A stretch of 64,000 bases of DNA. Origin: Dermatophagoides farinae (taxonomy: Eukaryota; Arthropoda; Arachnida; Sarcoptiformes; Pyroglyphidae). The stretch spans positions 5,329,501 to 5,393,500 of the forward strand of contig NC_134680.1 of the NCBI RefSeq assembly GCF_024713945.1, read 5' to 3'. This document shows, one piece after another, positions 25,276 to 39,000 of this stretch. The notes under the pieces are model-generated. The model was not told where the DNA came from and ran no database searches. It worked only from the letters and a program-made list of their open reading frames with translations. The position numbers were made by a program, and so were the translations under genes. Each line of letters begins with the position of its first letter. Position 1 is the first letter of the stretch.

Positions 25276-28161
25276 ACACACATTTTTTTATAATAATCAA
25301 CACACGAATTACATTCTTTCTTTTCTTTTCTTTACTTTTTTTTTGCTTTTTGGAATAATTTTTCTTGTTTTTTTTTTGCCCAGATTTTTGATATTTTGTT
25401 TTCTGTTTCTCGTTTTGCATATAATTCATAGGAAAAAAATAATTGAATAAATATGTTGTTGATGATGAAATTCAGAAAAATTCTGAATTGAATTTCGTAA
25501 TTTTGATTTTGGATTTTTTTTTTCATTCTTCATTTATGATGACAATCAGAATTAGACGAAAAAAAAAATGAAAAAGTTATTAATAATTGTGTTCCATAAA
25601 ACAAAAGAAATATATGAAAAATTAATAAATTACGACATGCCAACATTGTAATAGCAATTCTTTTCATTTCATTTCATTCATTTCATTTGCTTTGTTCAAC
25701 TAATCATCATCCGAATTTATCATCGTCAGGGATAATGATTGTCTCGAATCAAAACTTTTTGATTCAATTCTTTTTTCTTTTCGCCAGATTCTCACTATTT
25801 GTTCAGGATTATTATCGTTTGTTTTGTGTGTTTGTGTGTGTGTGTTATGAAATATATGCAAAAAAAAAACTATCAGCCACGTCAATTTTTTGATTGTGAT
25901 TGTAAAAAATTTCTAATGAAATTGATGAAGCAATGAGAAATGGAATTGAATGAATATAAATGAACTGTGTATTGAAACAAATTAAAACAAAAATTTTTTT
26001 TTTTTGTGAAGAATCAGAAGAAGAAGGAATCAAATTTTTCCTATTCACAATTGTAAATGAATTGATCACGTTATATATATTTTTTTTCATCACGAGGTTT
26101 GATCTGAATATCAATTGTCGATCATTATGATGATTGAAATTCACTGTTTAAATGCCGAATGACTGAGAATAGAAAAAAACAATTTTTGTTTGTACATTTT
26201 TTTTTCCGGTCGGGATTTCTCATAAATTAGGTCCGAAATGAAACAGCCTTCCAGAATTGAAAAATAAGAAATGGAAAAAAAACATCAAAATTCATTAGAA
26301 TCATTGCGATGTATATGCCAATTTATGTATATTAAACACACATCCATCACACACACACACACACACAAATATTTGTGAACATTAACATTGTGTGTACACA
26401 AGTCATAATGAAACCTGGGAGAATATTCCAGTTTTCATTATGAAATATAATCGGAAAAAAGTGGTTTTGAAAACAAAAATATGATGATAACACACACACA
26501 CACACACACACTAACCAGTAATCACCGTTGGTAATAAAAATCATTAGAAATGGAAAAAAATCTGGCCCACACTTTTTTTTCATACCTCTCTACTATTCAA
26601 TCAAAGTTGATGTATTCAATGTTCAGTGTGTGTGTATGTGTGTGTGTGTGTGAAATTAATTCATTTTATTCATTCATCACTCTACAAGTGTGGAGAAGGG
26701 AGGCTTGATAAATTTTTAATTTTTAATCATGATGTTGATGATAAAAATGACGACGACAGAAACTTTCAATCCAGTTGTAATGAGCATCCGACAATTGATG
26801 GATAATTTTTTGGAAATTCTTTTTTTTTCGTTAATACAGAATTACGGACGATAATATTCTTTTTCAAATCATAATGATGATGATTATTATTATTATTAAA
26901 TGGCCATATGGGAGATACTTTTTTCTTTGAAGTTTGTATGAAAAGTTTCAATATTCGTTTTTTTTTTTTTTTTTTGAACGAGAAACAACCAAAAAAAAAA
27001 GTTTTTTTTTTGCCTTTCCATTTGCCTGCCTGATAATGATCCAGATGGTTCATGATTCATCCGATTTGAGATTATCGGCTTGACATTTTTTTTTCTTGAT
27101 GAAAATATCAATAATTTATACAATGAAATAATTTTAGATTTTAATCCGAAACTGGTTATGGATTGGAAACCGAGAATTCAGAAAGAAAAAAATTATAAAA
27201 AATGAAATCAATTTTTTTGTGTATTTTCACAGGTTTTTTTTTGGGTTTGTTTAAAATTTAACTCTCTCTACAAATATTCATAACAACTGTGGGATCAATT
27301 GTTTTTCATAGAAGCAAAAAAAAAAAAAAAAACAAACAGACAGACGGACAGCTATTCCATTTCATCTTCGAATACAACAATGGCAAACGACAAACGGTGA
27401 AAAAAAAACAAACAAACGACAATGACACAATTTTTGTTTGTTTATTAAAACATTCCAATAATATAATCATATGACCATTCGTTCGATATATAAATACAAA
27501 AAAAACACACACACACACACACACAAAACATTCTTAGTACTAAATTTTTCTTCATCATCATCCATTCTCATTATTATTCTTTGTTGTCTTTTGTTGTTGT
27601 TGTTGTTGTTGTTGTTGGATATCTGGAACTAAGACGTAAAATAATAATAATGAAGATAAAGAGAGACAGAGTAAGAGAGAGAGAGAAATAACCAGAATTC
27701 CAGAAAATCCAGAAAATAAAAAAAAAATCTTGGGCGTGTTTGTGTGTATTGTTTTCATTTCAAATGTTTTTTAAACTGTTGAATAATACATGAGAATAAT
27801 TGTCTGTGTGTGTGGGTGTGTGTGTGTTTTTATATGAATAATTCGTTGTTTGAATAACATAGAGACGGATCTTTTTTTTGGAAATTCATTTTTTGATTCA
27901 AGAATTTAAAGAATTTCTTTGTTTTGTTTCTTGAAAAAAAATCAAGATAAAAATTGAAATACTAGAAAAATAATCACAGAAATCACAAAAAAAAACAACA
28001 ACAACAACAAAAGAATTGCAAGAAAAGTTAAATTGTATTTTAAAATCTTCTGTCAGCGATGGCAGTATAATGATATTCAATATTTTCAGTTTTTCTGTTC
28101 ATTGTTTTGATTATTTTAAATTTTCAGTTTAGATAAAATGAAAAACTAATGTTTAAAAAAA
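21470..28161. other. Long gene-free stretch before the M13 peptidase
   Basis: About 6.7 kb of AT-rich DNA with many (CA)n, (TTG)n, (CAT)n and poly-A/T tracts. Every open frame seen is translation of these repeats. It may contain 5' UTR exons or enhancers of the M13 peptidase, but nothing specific could be identified. Confidence 0.55.
25239..25282. repeat. (CA)n microsatellite
   Basis: About 21 CA units with a single T interruption near 25270. Confidence 0.9.
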
Positions 28162-31100
28162 ATGGCGCAAACTCAAACCGAACAAAATCGAAAACAACCA
28201 CCATCATCATCATCATCATCATCATCAACCACACAAAATGGTCATCAAATATTGAATATTTCATCACCACCACAACAACAACAACAATCAACGCAAAATC
28301 CGATTACAGTTCCATCATTTGATTATCAATTAATTAATGTTAATATAACTAGTTCATCACCACCGGATAGTGATGAAAATAATCATCAACAAGAACAACA
28401 ACAAATTAATCATAATCATTATAATAATAATCATCATCATCTTATTAATCATCCAAATTCAATGATCGATACAAATGATGATCGATCATCGGATTGTTCA
28501 TCATCATTAGGTGAACATTCAATTATGATAACAACACCAAATAAATTAACAATAATACGTGCAAATAGTGCAAAAAATCCAACTTATAGTTCTGGATATC
28601 GTCGATCAAATCTATCATCATCATCAAGTGGTGGTGGTGGTGGTGGTGGACGAACATCACGTAAATCATCAACAATTATGTTTCAAGAACCTCATATAAT
28701 CAAAAGACCAAATTCCACTATTGGTATTCCTACCTCAATGGTAAGTTTATTTAGATGATTTAAAAAAATAATTTCGGAAATTATACTCCTATTAAATGTG
28801 AAAAAATTTCTTGGAATTGCTTGTTTGTTTAAAATTCAAAAAAATATTTTTCCTCTAAATAATCTGCTATTTTTGGATTTTTTTTTTTTGAAGCGAGATT
28901 CTTTTCTGAATACAACTGGCACTAAACAACAACAACATCAACAGCCCCAACAACAACAACAACAGATACGACGTATGTAATCTGTTAATAATCAAACACA
29001 ACTAAATATATTGATAATAATAATGGAAATTTTTTTTCTCGATAACATTAGCAACCAAAACAACAATAATAGCACCATTGGTAAATAATTCGCATCAATT
29101 TCCTATCGAACAAACATTAACAACAACAATGACTACGACAACAACAACAACAACAACAATGACAATTACACCGGAATCGGATATATCCATAGCACAAGGA
29201 TTTAATCCGGTTATACGTGAAAAAGCATCATCATTAACATTACCGGATTTACAATTACAATTTTTACGTAAAGGTTCTTCAAATCCATTCATAACGACAA
29301 CATCCAATGCGTCCGGTACGGTTTTTTAGTTTTGTTTTTTGTTTTATTTATTTCAAAAATCATAATTCAATCGCAATATCCCTTGCTAATTTTGTTTTCT
29401 TCTTTTTTTTCTACCTTCCAATTAACTTTCTTTCAGATGTAAAGCCATCTTTATTATTATCATCAACATCAAATATAAATAATAATCATAATCTTCATAA
29501 ATATCATCATCATCATCATAATAATGATTGGTCAACAAATCAATTATCTGTTTATGAATATCCAAATAATAATAATAATAGTAATACAAATCCATTATTA
29601 GCGAATAATATTGATGGTATTGGTAGTTGTGGTTCCGGTGGTGCTGGTAGTAATAGCGGTGGTGGTGTTGGTGGTGGTTGTGGTGGCGGCCGTTTATTGA
29701 ATAGTGCATTAAAAACACGTGGATCAACAATATCATTGATGACAAATCATCGTTCATCATATATAGGTGAAGAAGAACATTATCATTTACAGCAACATTA
29801 TTTTGCAACAACTGGCCGTAAAGATACAATAATAAGTATTGGAAAAAATTTTCAAATACAATTTAAAAGCCCTTCAACACATTGCCTTTCATGGCGTTAT
29901 CGTACTGGTTTAGAAAAATTTCTTATATTTCTATTATTTGCATCGATTATAATATTACTAGCTTATATTTACATTCCTTATTTATATGGTAATTGTAAGT
30001 GTTTGTTTGTGTGTGTGTGTGTGTGTTATTTTTCTGGATTTTTTTTTCTTTTAAATATTTTTCTTTATTTTTTACATTTATATAGCTAATGAAATACAGG
30101 TCTGTACATCGATGGAATGTGTGAAAACATGTATGTGTTTATCAATGATTTTGATTTTGATTTTGATTTTTGTTGTAAAATGAATTTCATTTTATTTTTC
30201 TTAGCCGCATCATTATTGAGTGCAATGGATCTGAATGCAGATCCATGTGAAGATTTTTTTCAATTTGCCTGTGGTAATTGGGTAAAAAAACATATAATAC
30301 CAGAGGATCGATCCAGTTTGAGTACATTTGAAGTGATGGCCGATGATTTACAAATTATACTGAAAGGTAAATATTGTTGGATTTTTTATTTTTTGAAAAT
30401 TTCGAAAACACAATTCCATTTCCATTTTCAATTGGAATGAATATTGATTTTTTTTTTGGTTTTCATTCTTTTCTTGTTTTTATACAGATTTATTGGAACA
30501 ATTGCCAAACAGTGCGGATAATAGTGCAACATTGAAAGCAAAACGTTTCTATCAATCCTGTATGAATATACGTAAGTGTGTAAATATTTAATTCTTAACG
30601 ATGGCAATGGAATTATATATTCTTATTCCAAAGAATGTATTCAATGTGCGAATATTATTATATATTCGGTAATTCTTTTCAATAACCTTACAAGGAATCA
30701 GTTACAGATAGTACAGGTCAATTGAAAATATTGTTGTTGGTCATTTGAGTTGCTTTTGATTGAATAAATACATTGAACTGTTTCTTTGTAATTAAAATTC
30801 TTAATCAACTTAAGAATGTTTCCGTGTAATAAATGAACTTTGGTGTGTGTGTGTGTGTGATAATCTTTTTTCATTGATTTCATCATTTGATCAATTTTCA
30901 TTTTTTTCGCTATAAATATAGAAAAAATTAATCAAATTGGCGTACAACCAATATTGGATGCATTACAAGAAGTAGGTGGATGGCCAGTATTAGATCGTAA
31001 TTGGAATGAAAAACGACTTAAAAAAACGACTATCTCGATGACATTGCAAACAAAATCTTTATTGTTAGCATCTGCATCGGGAGTTATATCATCATCATCA

Positions 31101-33381
31101 TCACCATCATCATCAGCAACATCATCATCTTCATCGTCATCTTCATCATCATCATCATCGTCATCATTATTATCGACATCAACAAAAATGACCACTACAA
31201 ATGATCAATATATGGATTTAACATTGGAAAATTTATTGGGAAAATTACGTGGTGATTATAATCAACCAATTATTGTTGAACAATATGTTGGTCCGGATGA
31301 TCGAAACTCATCATTAAATATAATACAATTTGATCAAACTAGTCTTGGTTTACCGAGTCGTGAATATTTTCTAAAAGAACAACCAAACAAAGAAAAAGAT
31401 GCCTATCTAGAATTAATGATTGATATTGCCGAATTACTTGGAGCTGATCGTGATTATGCTACGGAAGAGATGACAAAAGTTTTAGAATTCGAAACACAAC
31501 TTGCCAATGTAAGTTGAAAAAAATGAACAAATTAAAAGTTTTTTTTCAATTTAAAATTTTTTTCTTTTACTATTTTTCCTGTCATAAATTAAATTAAATT
31601 ATATCATATTTAGTCATCAATGCCTGAAGCTGATCGTCATGATACCAGTGCAATTTATAATAAACGAACTATAAAACAATTGAAACAATTAGTACCAGAA
31701 TTTGATTGGATGGTTTATTTGAAAAATTTTATGCCCATAGATATTGATTCAAACGAAGAGGTGGTCATCTATTCATTGGATTATTATCAACAAATGGGTA
31801 AATTATTGAAAAGAATCATGTCTGAAGATCGTCGTATTATAATCAATTATGCTGTTTGGCGATTAATGAAAAGTATATTACCATTTTTGGATAATGAATT
31901 CGGTGTGAAACGAGCAAAATTTCGAAAAATTTTATTCGGTTAGTTTGTGTATGAATGAATGATTCAGGTCATTTATTAATTCATTTATTCATGCAAATTT
32001 TTCCTTTTTTTTGTTATATAGGAATATCGGCTGATCGTACAAGATGGAGTCAATGTGTTGAATTGGTGAATAAAAAAATGGGTATGGCTGTCGGTGCATT
32101 ATTTATACGTGATAATTTTGATCCAAAAAGTAAAGAGATTGCCATTGAAATGATACATAATATACGTGAAGCATTTAATGAATTATTGAATTTTAATAAT
32201 TGGATGGATAATGAAACAAGACAAGTAGCCAAAGAAAAAGCCGATGCTATTAATGAACGTATTGGCTATCCAGAATTGTTGACTAATCCAATACAATTGT
32301 CAAAGGAATATAATTTTGTAAGTTTTTTATTTTGAAAATTTTTTTTATTCTGAATTTTTTTTTTTTTTTTTTTTTTGATACAGCTTGAAATACATGAAGA
32401 TAAATTCTTGCAAAATATATTGAATGTATTTCGCTTTGAGGCATATAAAAATCTAATGAAATTAGGAATGGCCGTAGATAAAGATAGCTGGACTACCGAT
32501 CCAGCCGTTGTGAATGCATTTTATAGCCCGAATAAAAATGATATTGTCTTCCCTGCTGGTATATTACAACCATTATTTTATTCACATTATTTTCCCAAGT
32601 GAGTATGAATTGAATTTTCATTTCATATAATAATTTATTTATTTATATTCACATTCATTTTTATGGAATGTCGATGTATAAATAGATCATTAAATTATGG
32701 TGGAATCGGTGTTGTAATTGGACATGAAATAACGCATGGTTTCGATGATCGTGGTAGACAATTTGATAAAAATGGTAATATGAAACAATGGTGGAATAAT
32801 CGAACAATCAAACGTTTTCGTGAACGTGCACAATGTATTATTGATCAATATTCAAGCTATGTATTGGAAGATATTAATGCTAATGTTAATGGCCGTATGA
32901 CACAAGGTGAAAATATTGCCGATAATGGTGGACTGAAACAGGCATATCGTGCATTTAAAAAATGGGAAAAACGTAATGGTATTGAACCACTATTACCTGG
33001 CCTAAATCTAACACATGATCAGCTTTTTTTCCTAAATTATGCTCAGGTTAGCTAACTAATATTCATTGTTATTTTTCATTCAATTTTTAATTGTTTAAAA
33101 ATTCTCACTTTCATAGATCTGGTGTGGATCAATGAGACCAGAAGATGCATTGAATAAGATTCGATCATCCGTACATAGCCCTGGACCTATTCGGTAAATT
33201 ACTTGATACTTGTTTGTTTGCATATGGAATTTCATTAATTTATCTTGTTCTTTTATTTTCAATAATTCAATCAAACATCAGTGTACTTGGACCATTATCG
33301 AATTCATATGATTTTTCCAATGCATATAGTTGTGAAATTGGTAACCGAATGAATCCGATTAAAAAATGTACCGTTTGGTAA
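28162..33381 (+). CDS. M13 family zinc metallopeptidase (neprilysin/endothelin-converting-enzyme-like), type II membrane protein
   Basis: Fourteen exons: 28162-28740, 28894-28972, 29052-29315, 29437-29994, 30086-30130, 30205-30366, 30488-30571, 30922-31508, 31614-31938, 32022-32317, 32384-32598, 32686-33046, 33117-33193 and 33282-33381, giving 1243 residues with all phases consistent. The family cleaves small extracellular peptides at the cell surface. Order: a Gln/Ser/Asn/His/Gly-rich cytoplasmic part (1-468), one membrane segment (469-489, [19 protein letters not shown]) and an ectodomain of about 750 residues. The ectodomain has [20 protein letters not shown], the substrate-binding NAFYSP (1037-1042), the zinc motif HEITH (1078-1082), the third ligand in GENIADNGG (E1140, D1144) and the C-terminal CTVW. 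Catalytic residues are intact, so it should be active. Oddities are the ~470-residue tail (usually tens of residues) and a Ser-run insertion near 647-682. Confidence 0.93.
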
Positions 33382-33722
33382 ATGGAACCAAAAAACAAAG
33401 AACAAGACATTTATCATCATTTTTTTGTTTGTTTTTATTATTATTATTATTAATTCATCATCATTATCATCATCATATTGTTGTAATCATTATTTTTATT
33501 AACAGCAAAGAAAAAAAAACGATATTGTAAAGAACTTTTTTGTTATTATTGTTATATTGTTTGTTGTCAATTTGATTTGATTGAGTTTTCTTCATTCCAG
33601 TCATTCATCACCAATTATTCACCCATTCATTCACACATATATACGATTAACTTGTATATTCAATTCAATTTTATTGCAATTTTTTCGATAGAGGTAAAAA
33701 AAAATTATCATTATTTTAAATC

Positions 33723-34507
33723 TTAACGATTTCTGGATACAGCTCGAGATGGCATTGTTGTCATTATTGTTGTTTTTGTTGTTGTGGTTTTTTGTATAGA
33801 AGATTTTTCCATTATATTAGCCGATTCTATAGATGATGTGTCGATTAAATTATTATCATCACTACCACCACCACCATTATTATTATTGATATTTGGGTCA
33901 TTATTATTGTTGTTGATATTATCATTATCATTATCATTATTGGACATGATCGATATTGGTGATGTAATCATCATAGGATGATTATTACTACCACCATATG
34001 GAAAATTTAAACCAACACATTGTCCATCAACACACTACATGAATAATAAATATATATAGTTTGTTTTTTTTCAAATCAAATAAAAAAAAATTGTAAATTT
34101 TAATTTTTTTTTTTCTTCTCTTCATTCAGTTTTCTCTTACCCTTGATTGATATGGTCCACATCGAACAAAATTTGGACTAATATTTTCAGTATAGTAAAT
34201 TTTTCCACCCATACGATCCATTACACGACAATAAGTACGACAAACATTACCGCTTAGATTCTTGCATTAATGAAATGTAAACAGTGGGAAAACGAAAGAA
34301 AAAAAATTATAAAAAATCAATCACAAGTTCGTAAACACATACCGTCACTGCTATGGCTCGAATACCGACACCATTATGTAATTGACGACAAAGATAATGA
34401 TCTAGATGTGTATGACGACGTATTAATTTTGGTACTAAATCTATTGGTTCCAATGATGTAATGATAAATAACATTGATTTAATCAGAAGTATAATTAATA
34501 CGATCAT
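33723..34507 (-). CDS. Small secreted cysteine-rich protein with acidic/Asn-rich tail
   Basis: Exons on the minus strand: 34507-34343, 34260-34141 and 34034-33723, all phase 0, give 198 residues. The start MIVLIILLIKSMLFIIT is a signal peptide. The mature core has six cysteines: one in HYLCRQLHNG, two in NVCRTYCRVMD, one in NFVRCGPYQSR and two in CVDGQCVG. The arrangement C...CxxxC...C...C-x-x-G-x-C with a YYTENISPNFVRC block resembles tick salivary basic-tail/18.3-kDa-type peptides. That similarity is by eye only. The last ~90 residues are Asn/Asp/Gly- then Thr-rich and end SRAVSRNR. The gene converges on the M13 peptidase (stops 341 bp apart). Function unknown; a secreted peptide or binding protein is likely. 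Confidence 0.7.
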
Positions 34508-36014
34508 GATGATAATGATGGTGATTATGGAATATATTTCTTATGATGATGATACCTGTCGAAATGGATAATGATAGTATAATGATGTATGATTTATTCA
34601 TCATTATTCAATCATTGAAATCAGTCAACCAACCAACCAACCAACCATCCATCCATCCATCCATTCATCCATCCAATGTACTAAATGATAATTTCAACAT
34701 TCATTTTATTCATTCACATGATATTTGGAATGAATTTTTAAAAAATTTATTATTCAAAATATTCATTCAACCGATTCTTTCATTATCAACATGTTTGAAT
34801 ATATCAATGTTTGTAAACGATGTATACAGCTGTAAAATTAAAAACAAACACACACACACACACGAAGACACATATTCAATGCCTATTAGGTGTGTATGAT
34901 ATTATATGACCTAAATTATTCATTTTTTCTCTCCCCTAATTAATATATTCAGGTCATTCAATATAAAAAAGAAACATATTCTGTCCACGATGTGAAAGAA
35001 GGTCCATTTTTCAACTAGGCCACCAGAATAACTCTTTATGGTTCTTGAATATTCCACAATGACCGTTTTCATGAATTGCTTTCGATATATGAAATTTTAT
35101 GATTTTTCTTTCTATTCAATTTGATAAAATCATATCATCAATTTGATTAAAAAAAAGGGTTCCAGTAATAAAATTGAATATAATATTCAATATCCATCCA
35201 TTGGATGGCGCTATTGGCTTCAAATTTTTTAATTTATACTCGTGATTGTGTGTCTGTTTGTTGTTCAATCAATCGATAATTATTATTGTTATTATTGATG
35301 ATTAAAATACCTAAGGCATTTTAAAATCAGAGTTTCGTCATTTAAACTCTAAATTCTTTGAAAAAAAATTTTCATTATTTCATTATTATCATTTTATTAG
35401 ATGTTTTGAGGGGAAAAAAATTTCCAAAACCAAAATCAAATTGATTTTTTTTTTGCATTGATTCACAGTATTCTCGCTCGGTTGTTTTCTAAAAATAGTA
35501 ACGATTTAATATTCTAATGAGATTTGTGTGAAACATTCTATAGAATCAAGATAAACATTGATCGTCATAAGCGATTATGACTTTTTGAGACTGTTTTGTC
35601 ATATATGTCATCAATCACATTTTGCAATCAAATTATCAGTCTAAATATAGAATTTAATTTTAAGCGATTTTTTTTCATTAAAAATACCCTTGCCGGATAA
35701 TTTATTCATCATCATCATCATCATAATATTTTCAATCAATATATTATCTAACATGTCATCATTGATCAGATAAACGTGTACAATTTCAATAGAATCAATA
35801 TAAAATCTGAATAAAGAGAATGAGAATGAAAAAGACTCATTTATTATTATTTAGTGTTGTAAAATATATATATATTATATGAGATATAAATACGAATTAA
35901 TCATTAAAAATCATAAAAACATCAAGTACATTTTTCTTTGATAAAGATAATAATGTTTTTTTTGTGGTTTCTGTTTTTGTTTTTCTTTGCCAATCCAGAT
36001 AAAGCTAAATAGTA
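34508..36014. other. Intergenic region, no gene seen
   Basis: About 1.5 kb of AT-rich DNA with a (CAAC)n(CATC)n tract near its left end. It should include the promoter of the cysteine-rich gene and the 3' UTR of the glycogenin-like gene. No supported coding region. Confidence 0.6.
34626..34675. repeat. (CAAC)n-(CATC)n compound microsatellite
   Basis: About five copies of a CAAC unit run directly into six copies of a CATC unit. Confidence 0.85.
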
Positions 36015-39000
36015 TCAGAATTTAGTTAAAAGACGATCAATAATCTTGTCCGATTGATGTTGATGCATCCAATCGATTTGGCCACGTTCCCAATCATCTT
36101 TGTTTTTGTTATCTATGATATAAAAGAAAAATAGAGAGAGAGAAAACAACAAAATTAAGCCAAAAATAATATAAAAATCTCATTGAAAATGCATAGAAAG
36201 AGATATATAAATTTTTTTTTTTTTTTTGTAAATTTAACAACGTGAAAAATGCACACTATGGAATACATGCCAATTTGTTTCTGGGTAACAGTAATAATTT
36301 TCTCATCCTCATCATTCATTTGGCGTGTGTCGATCGGATTAGATTGTAATTCGGTATTATGTTTATCATTAAAATTCAAAACATATCCCTTTCCATCATC
36401 ACCACCATTGTTGTTGTCGATCGTCATAGTTACACCACCATCACTGAAAAATTCTTGAACATTCGATGATTCTGTATTCGATTTTTTATATATATAAAAT
36501 TTATTTTTTCATTTTATCATCACCATCATTGATCATTGGAAAAGTTTTTAATTCAAAAAAAAAACTCACCAAATTCTTTTTCCGTTTGATTTTCATGATT
36601 ACTAATGACATTGATCCTAACAACGTTGTCGTTGTTGTCTGTATCATTATTATTGTTGTTGTTGTTGTTGTCATTAAATATTCGATCATTGTTATCATTC
36701 ATTGTTGATGTCGATATACGGCGTAAGGTGAATGGATTTTGATCGAAATTACTACAACTAAGACGACGGTGATGTGTTAACAATAATGGCTGTGATAATG
36801 ATGATGACAATGTCGATATTCGATTATCATTATCGATTCGGGAACCAATCAATAATACAACATCCATAACAGACCATCCATTTCGTTGATGTTGGTTTTC
36901 ACCATGGTTTTGGATTTCAATCATTAATGGAATTAGATTCTGTGTTTGTTGAACAAAAACAAAAAGAAGTAATATTAATATATAAATCAAACAAAACGGA
37001 TACAAAAAAATACATTAACCAAATCGGCAATGTCATTTCCAAGTAATCATGAATTTTTTCATTTGATTACAAACTAATTCAACTTAACAACATACTTACC
37101 ATTGATATAAAAGGCCAAACTCTTCGTACAAAAATCAATAGATAAAATTTAGCATAATCATCGATAGCATTATGTTCGAATGGATTATTGCAATCATCAT
37201 CATCATCATTATTGATCAACAATGATGCACGACTTAAATCGAATTTATAGTCCCATGGTTGTAATGAAAAATTTTTTTCATTGTTATGATTATTATTATG
37301 ATTATGTTGATGATGATTGTTTGTTATGATACGATAATTACGGCAATTACCAAAATTAACCACACGAATGTTTTCACCAAATCTAATCAATAAGAATTTC
37401 AAAGAAGGGACAAAAATGTTCAGCATATTAAATTACTCATCAAATGGAATAATAATAAAAGAATTTTAAAATCGATACAATCGATTTTTTGGATTCTGGT
37501 ATTTTTTTTCAACACACAAACACTCACCTAAAATAAGCCGATTGTTGTGTATAGCTAAGATCATTTCTTACAAAATTATAAATGAATGATAAACGATTCC
37601 ATTTTGGACGAAAAAATTCATTCAATAATGTCATTTCATCCAATGGATCATCTTCAAATTTACTCGCATCATCAGCATTCGATTGTAATAAAAATCGGTG
37701 AGCTATAAACACGATAATTTAAATCAAAATTAATGGAAACGAAACCAATATTTTTTATATTCTTACAGGAGGAACCAAAATGAATCAACTGTCGATATGT
37801 TTGTTCATTCGGTTCAAATACAAACACTGAACAGTTAAAATAATCGGGAAAAAAACAATCAACACTGGCGGCCAATTCAGAATATTCGTGAAACAAATTG
37901 GAAATATTACCAACAATCTATGAAAATAACACCATTATTATGGTGGGCCGAAAAAAAATTCAGATAACAAATGATGATGAAATGATTAATAACTAAGACA
38001 GATTAATACATCCACTTAAAGAAGATAGAATTCGAAAATGTTAAATGTTAAATATTGCATTTGATTTCATATGAAAATTTCAAAAACGGAATTAGAGTTT
38101 TCCAGAAACAACAACATAATCACAACTTACCAATGTGTTTGATTCTAAATAGATACATTTTCTATATCCTCTTTGTGATAAATATTTCCATAGATTTACT
38201 TTCAAATGCCGTATGCCAAGACTTTCATTATTGAGTAATGCAAAATCATTTGATTTTAATTCAATCACCTGGATTTGTTTAAAAAAAAAATAAGATTTTG
38301 ACGTAAATCAAAAGATTATAAATCCATTTTTGATTAGAATTGAGAATTTACCGGTGCAAGGTAACCGAAAAAAATGACTTACCTGATCGAAAAATTTGTT
38401 AATCAATACAAGAATTTTATGATCAATATGTTCCTGTTGATGATCACAATTGTTGTTGATGAATACAATCAATGGTATACGATAATGTTTTCGAATATTG
38501 AATATTCTACTATTACCATCTTGATTATCATCATCATCATGATAAATAGTTAAATTATGATTATTATAATAATATAATGAATTGGCCATTATAATTGCAT
38601 TTATTGCTTGCAGATTATTCGTTACAATTGTTACATATGCAAATGGAGAATCATGATGATCATGTTGATGATGAAAATGATCATCATTATTATTATTATT
38701 ATTAGTTTTGGAACTTGAATCGATCATCATATTCATTAATGTTGATTTTGATTTTCCATTTTCCATGATATTTTTATTCATACTTTGAATAGATTTTTGA
38801 TTATGATCATCTACCACCATTTTAACCGTCGATAATTGATCTGCTGAAATATTAATAGCACTTCTATTGTCATCATGTTGTCGTAATAATGAATTTGATG
38901 ATTGAATTTCTTTATTTTCGGCATTATTTATTTTGAAATTTGATTCTAATTGATGATTTCGAACCATTATTGATGATGAATAATTTGTTGTATTATTTTG

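Noticed and set aside
24623-25450. Hydrophobic open frames with Val, Phe and His runs
   Set aside because: Built from (GTT)n, (CAT)n, (CA)n and poly-T; no ATG context, domain or splice partner found.
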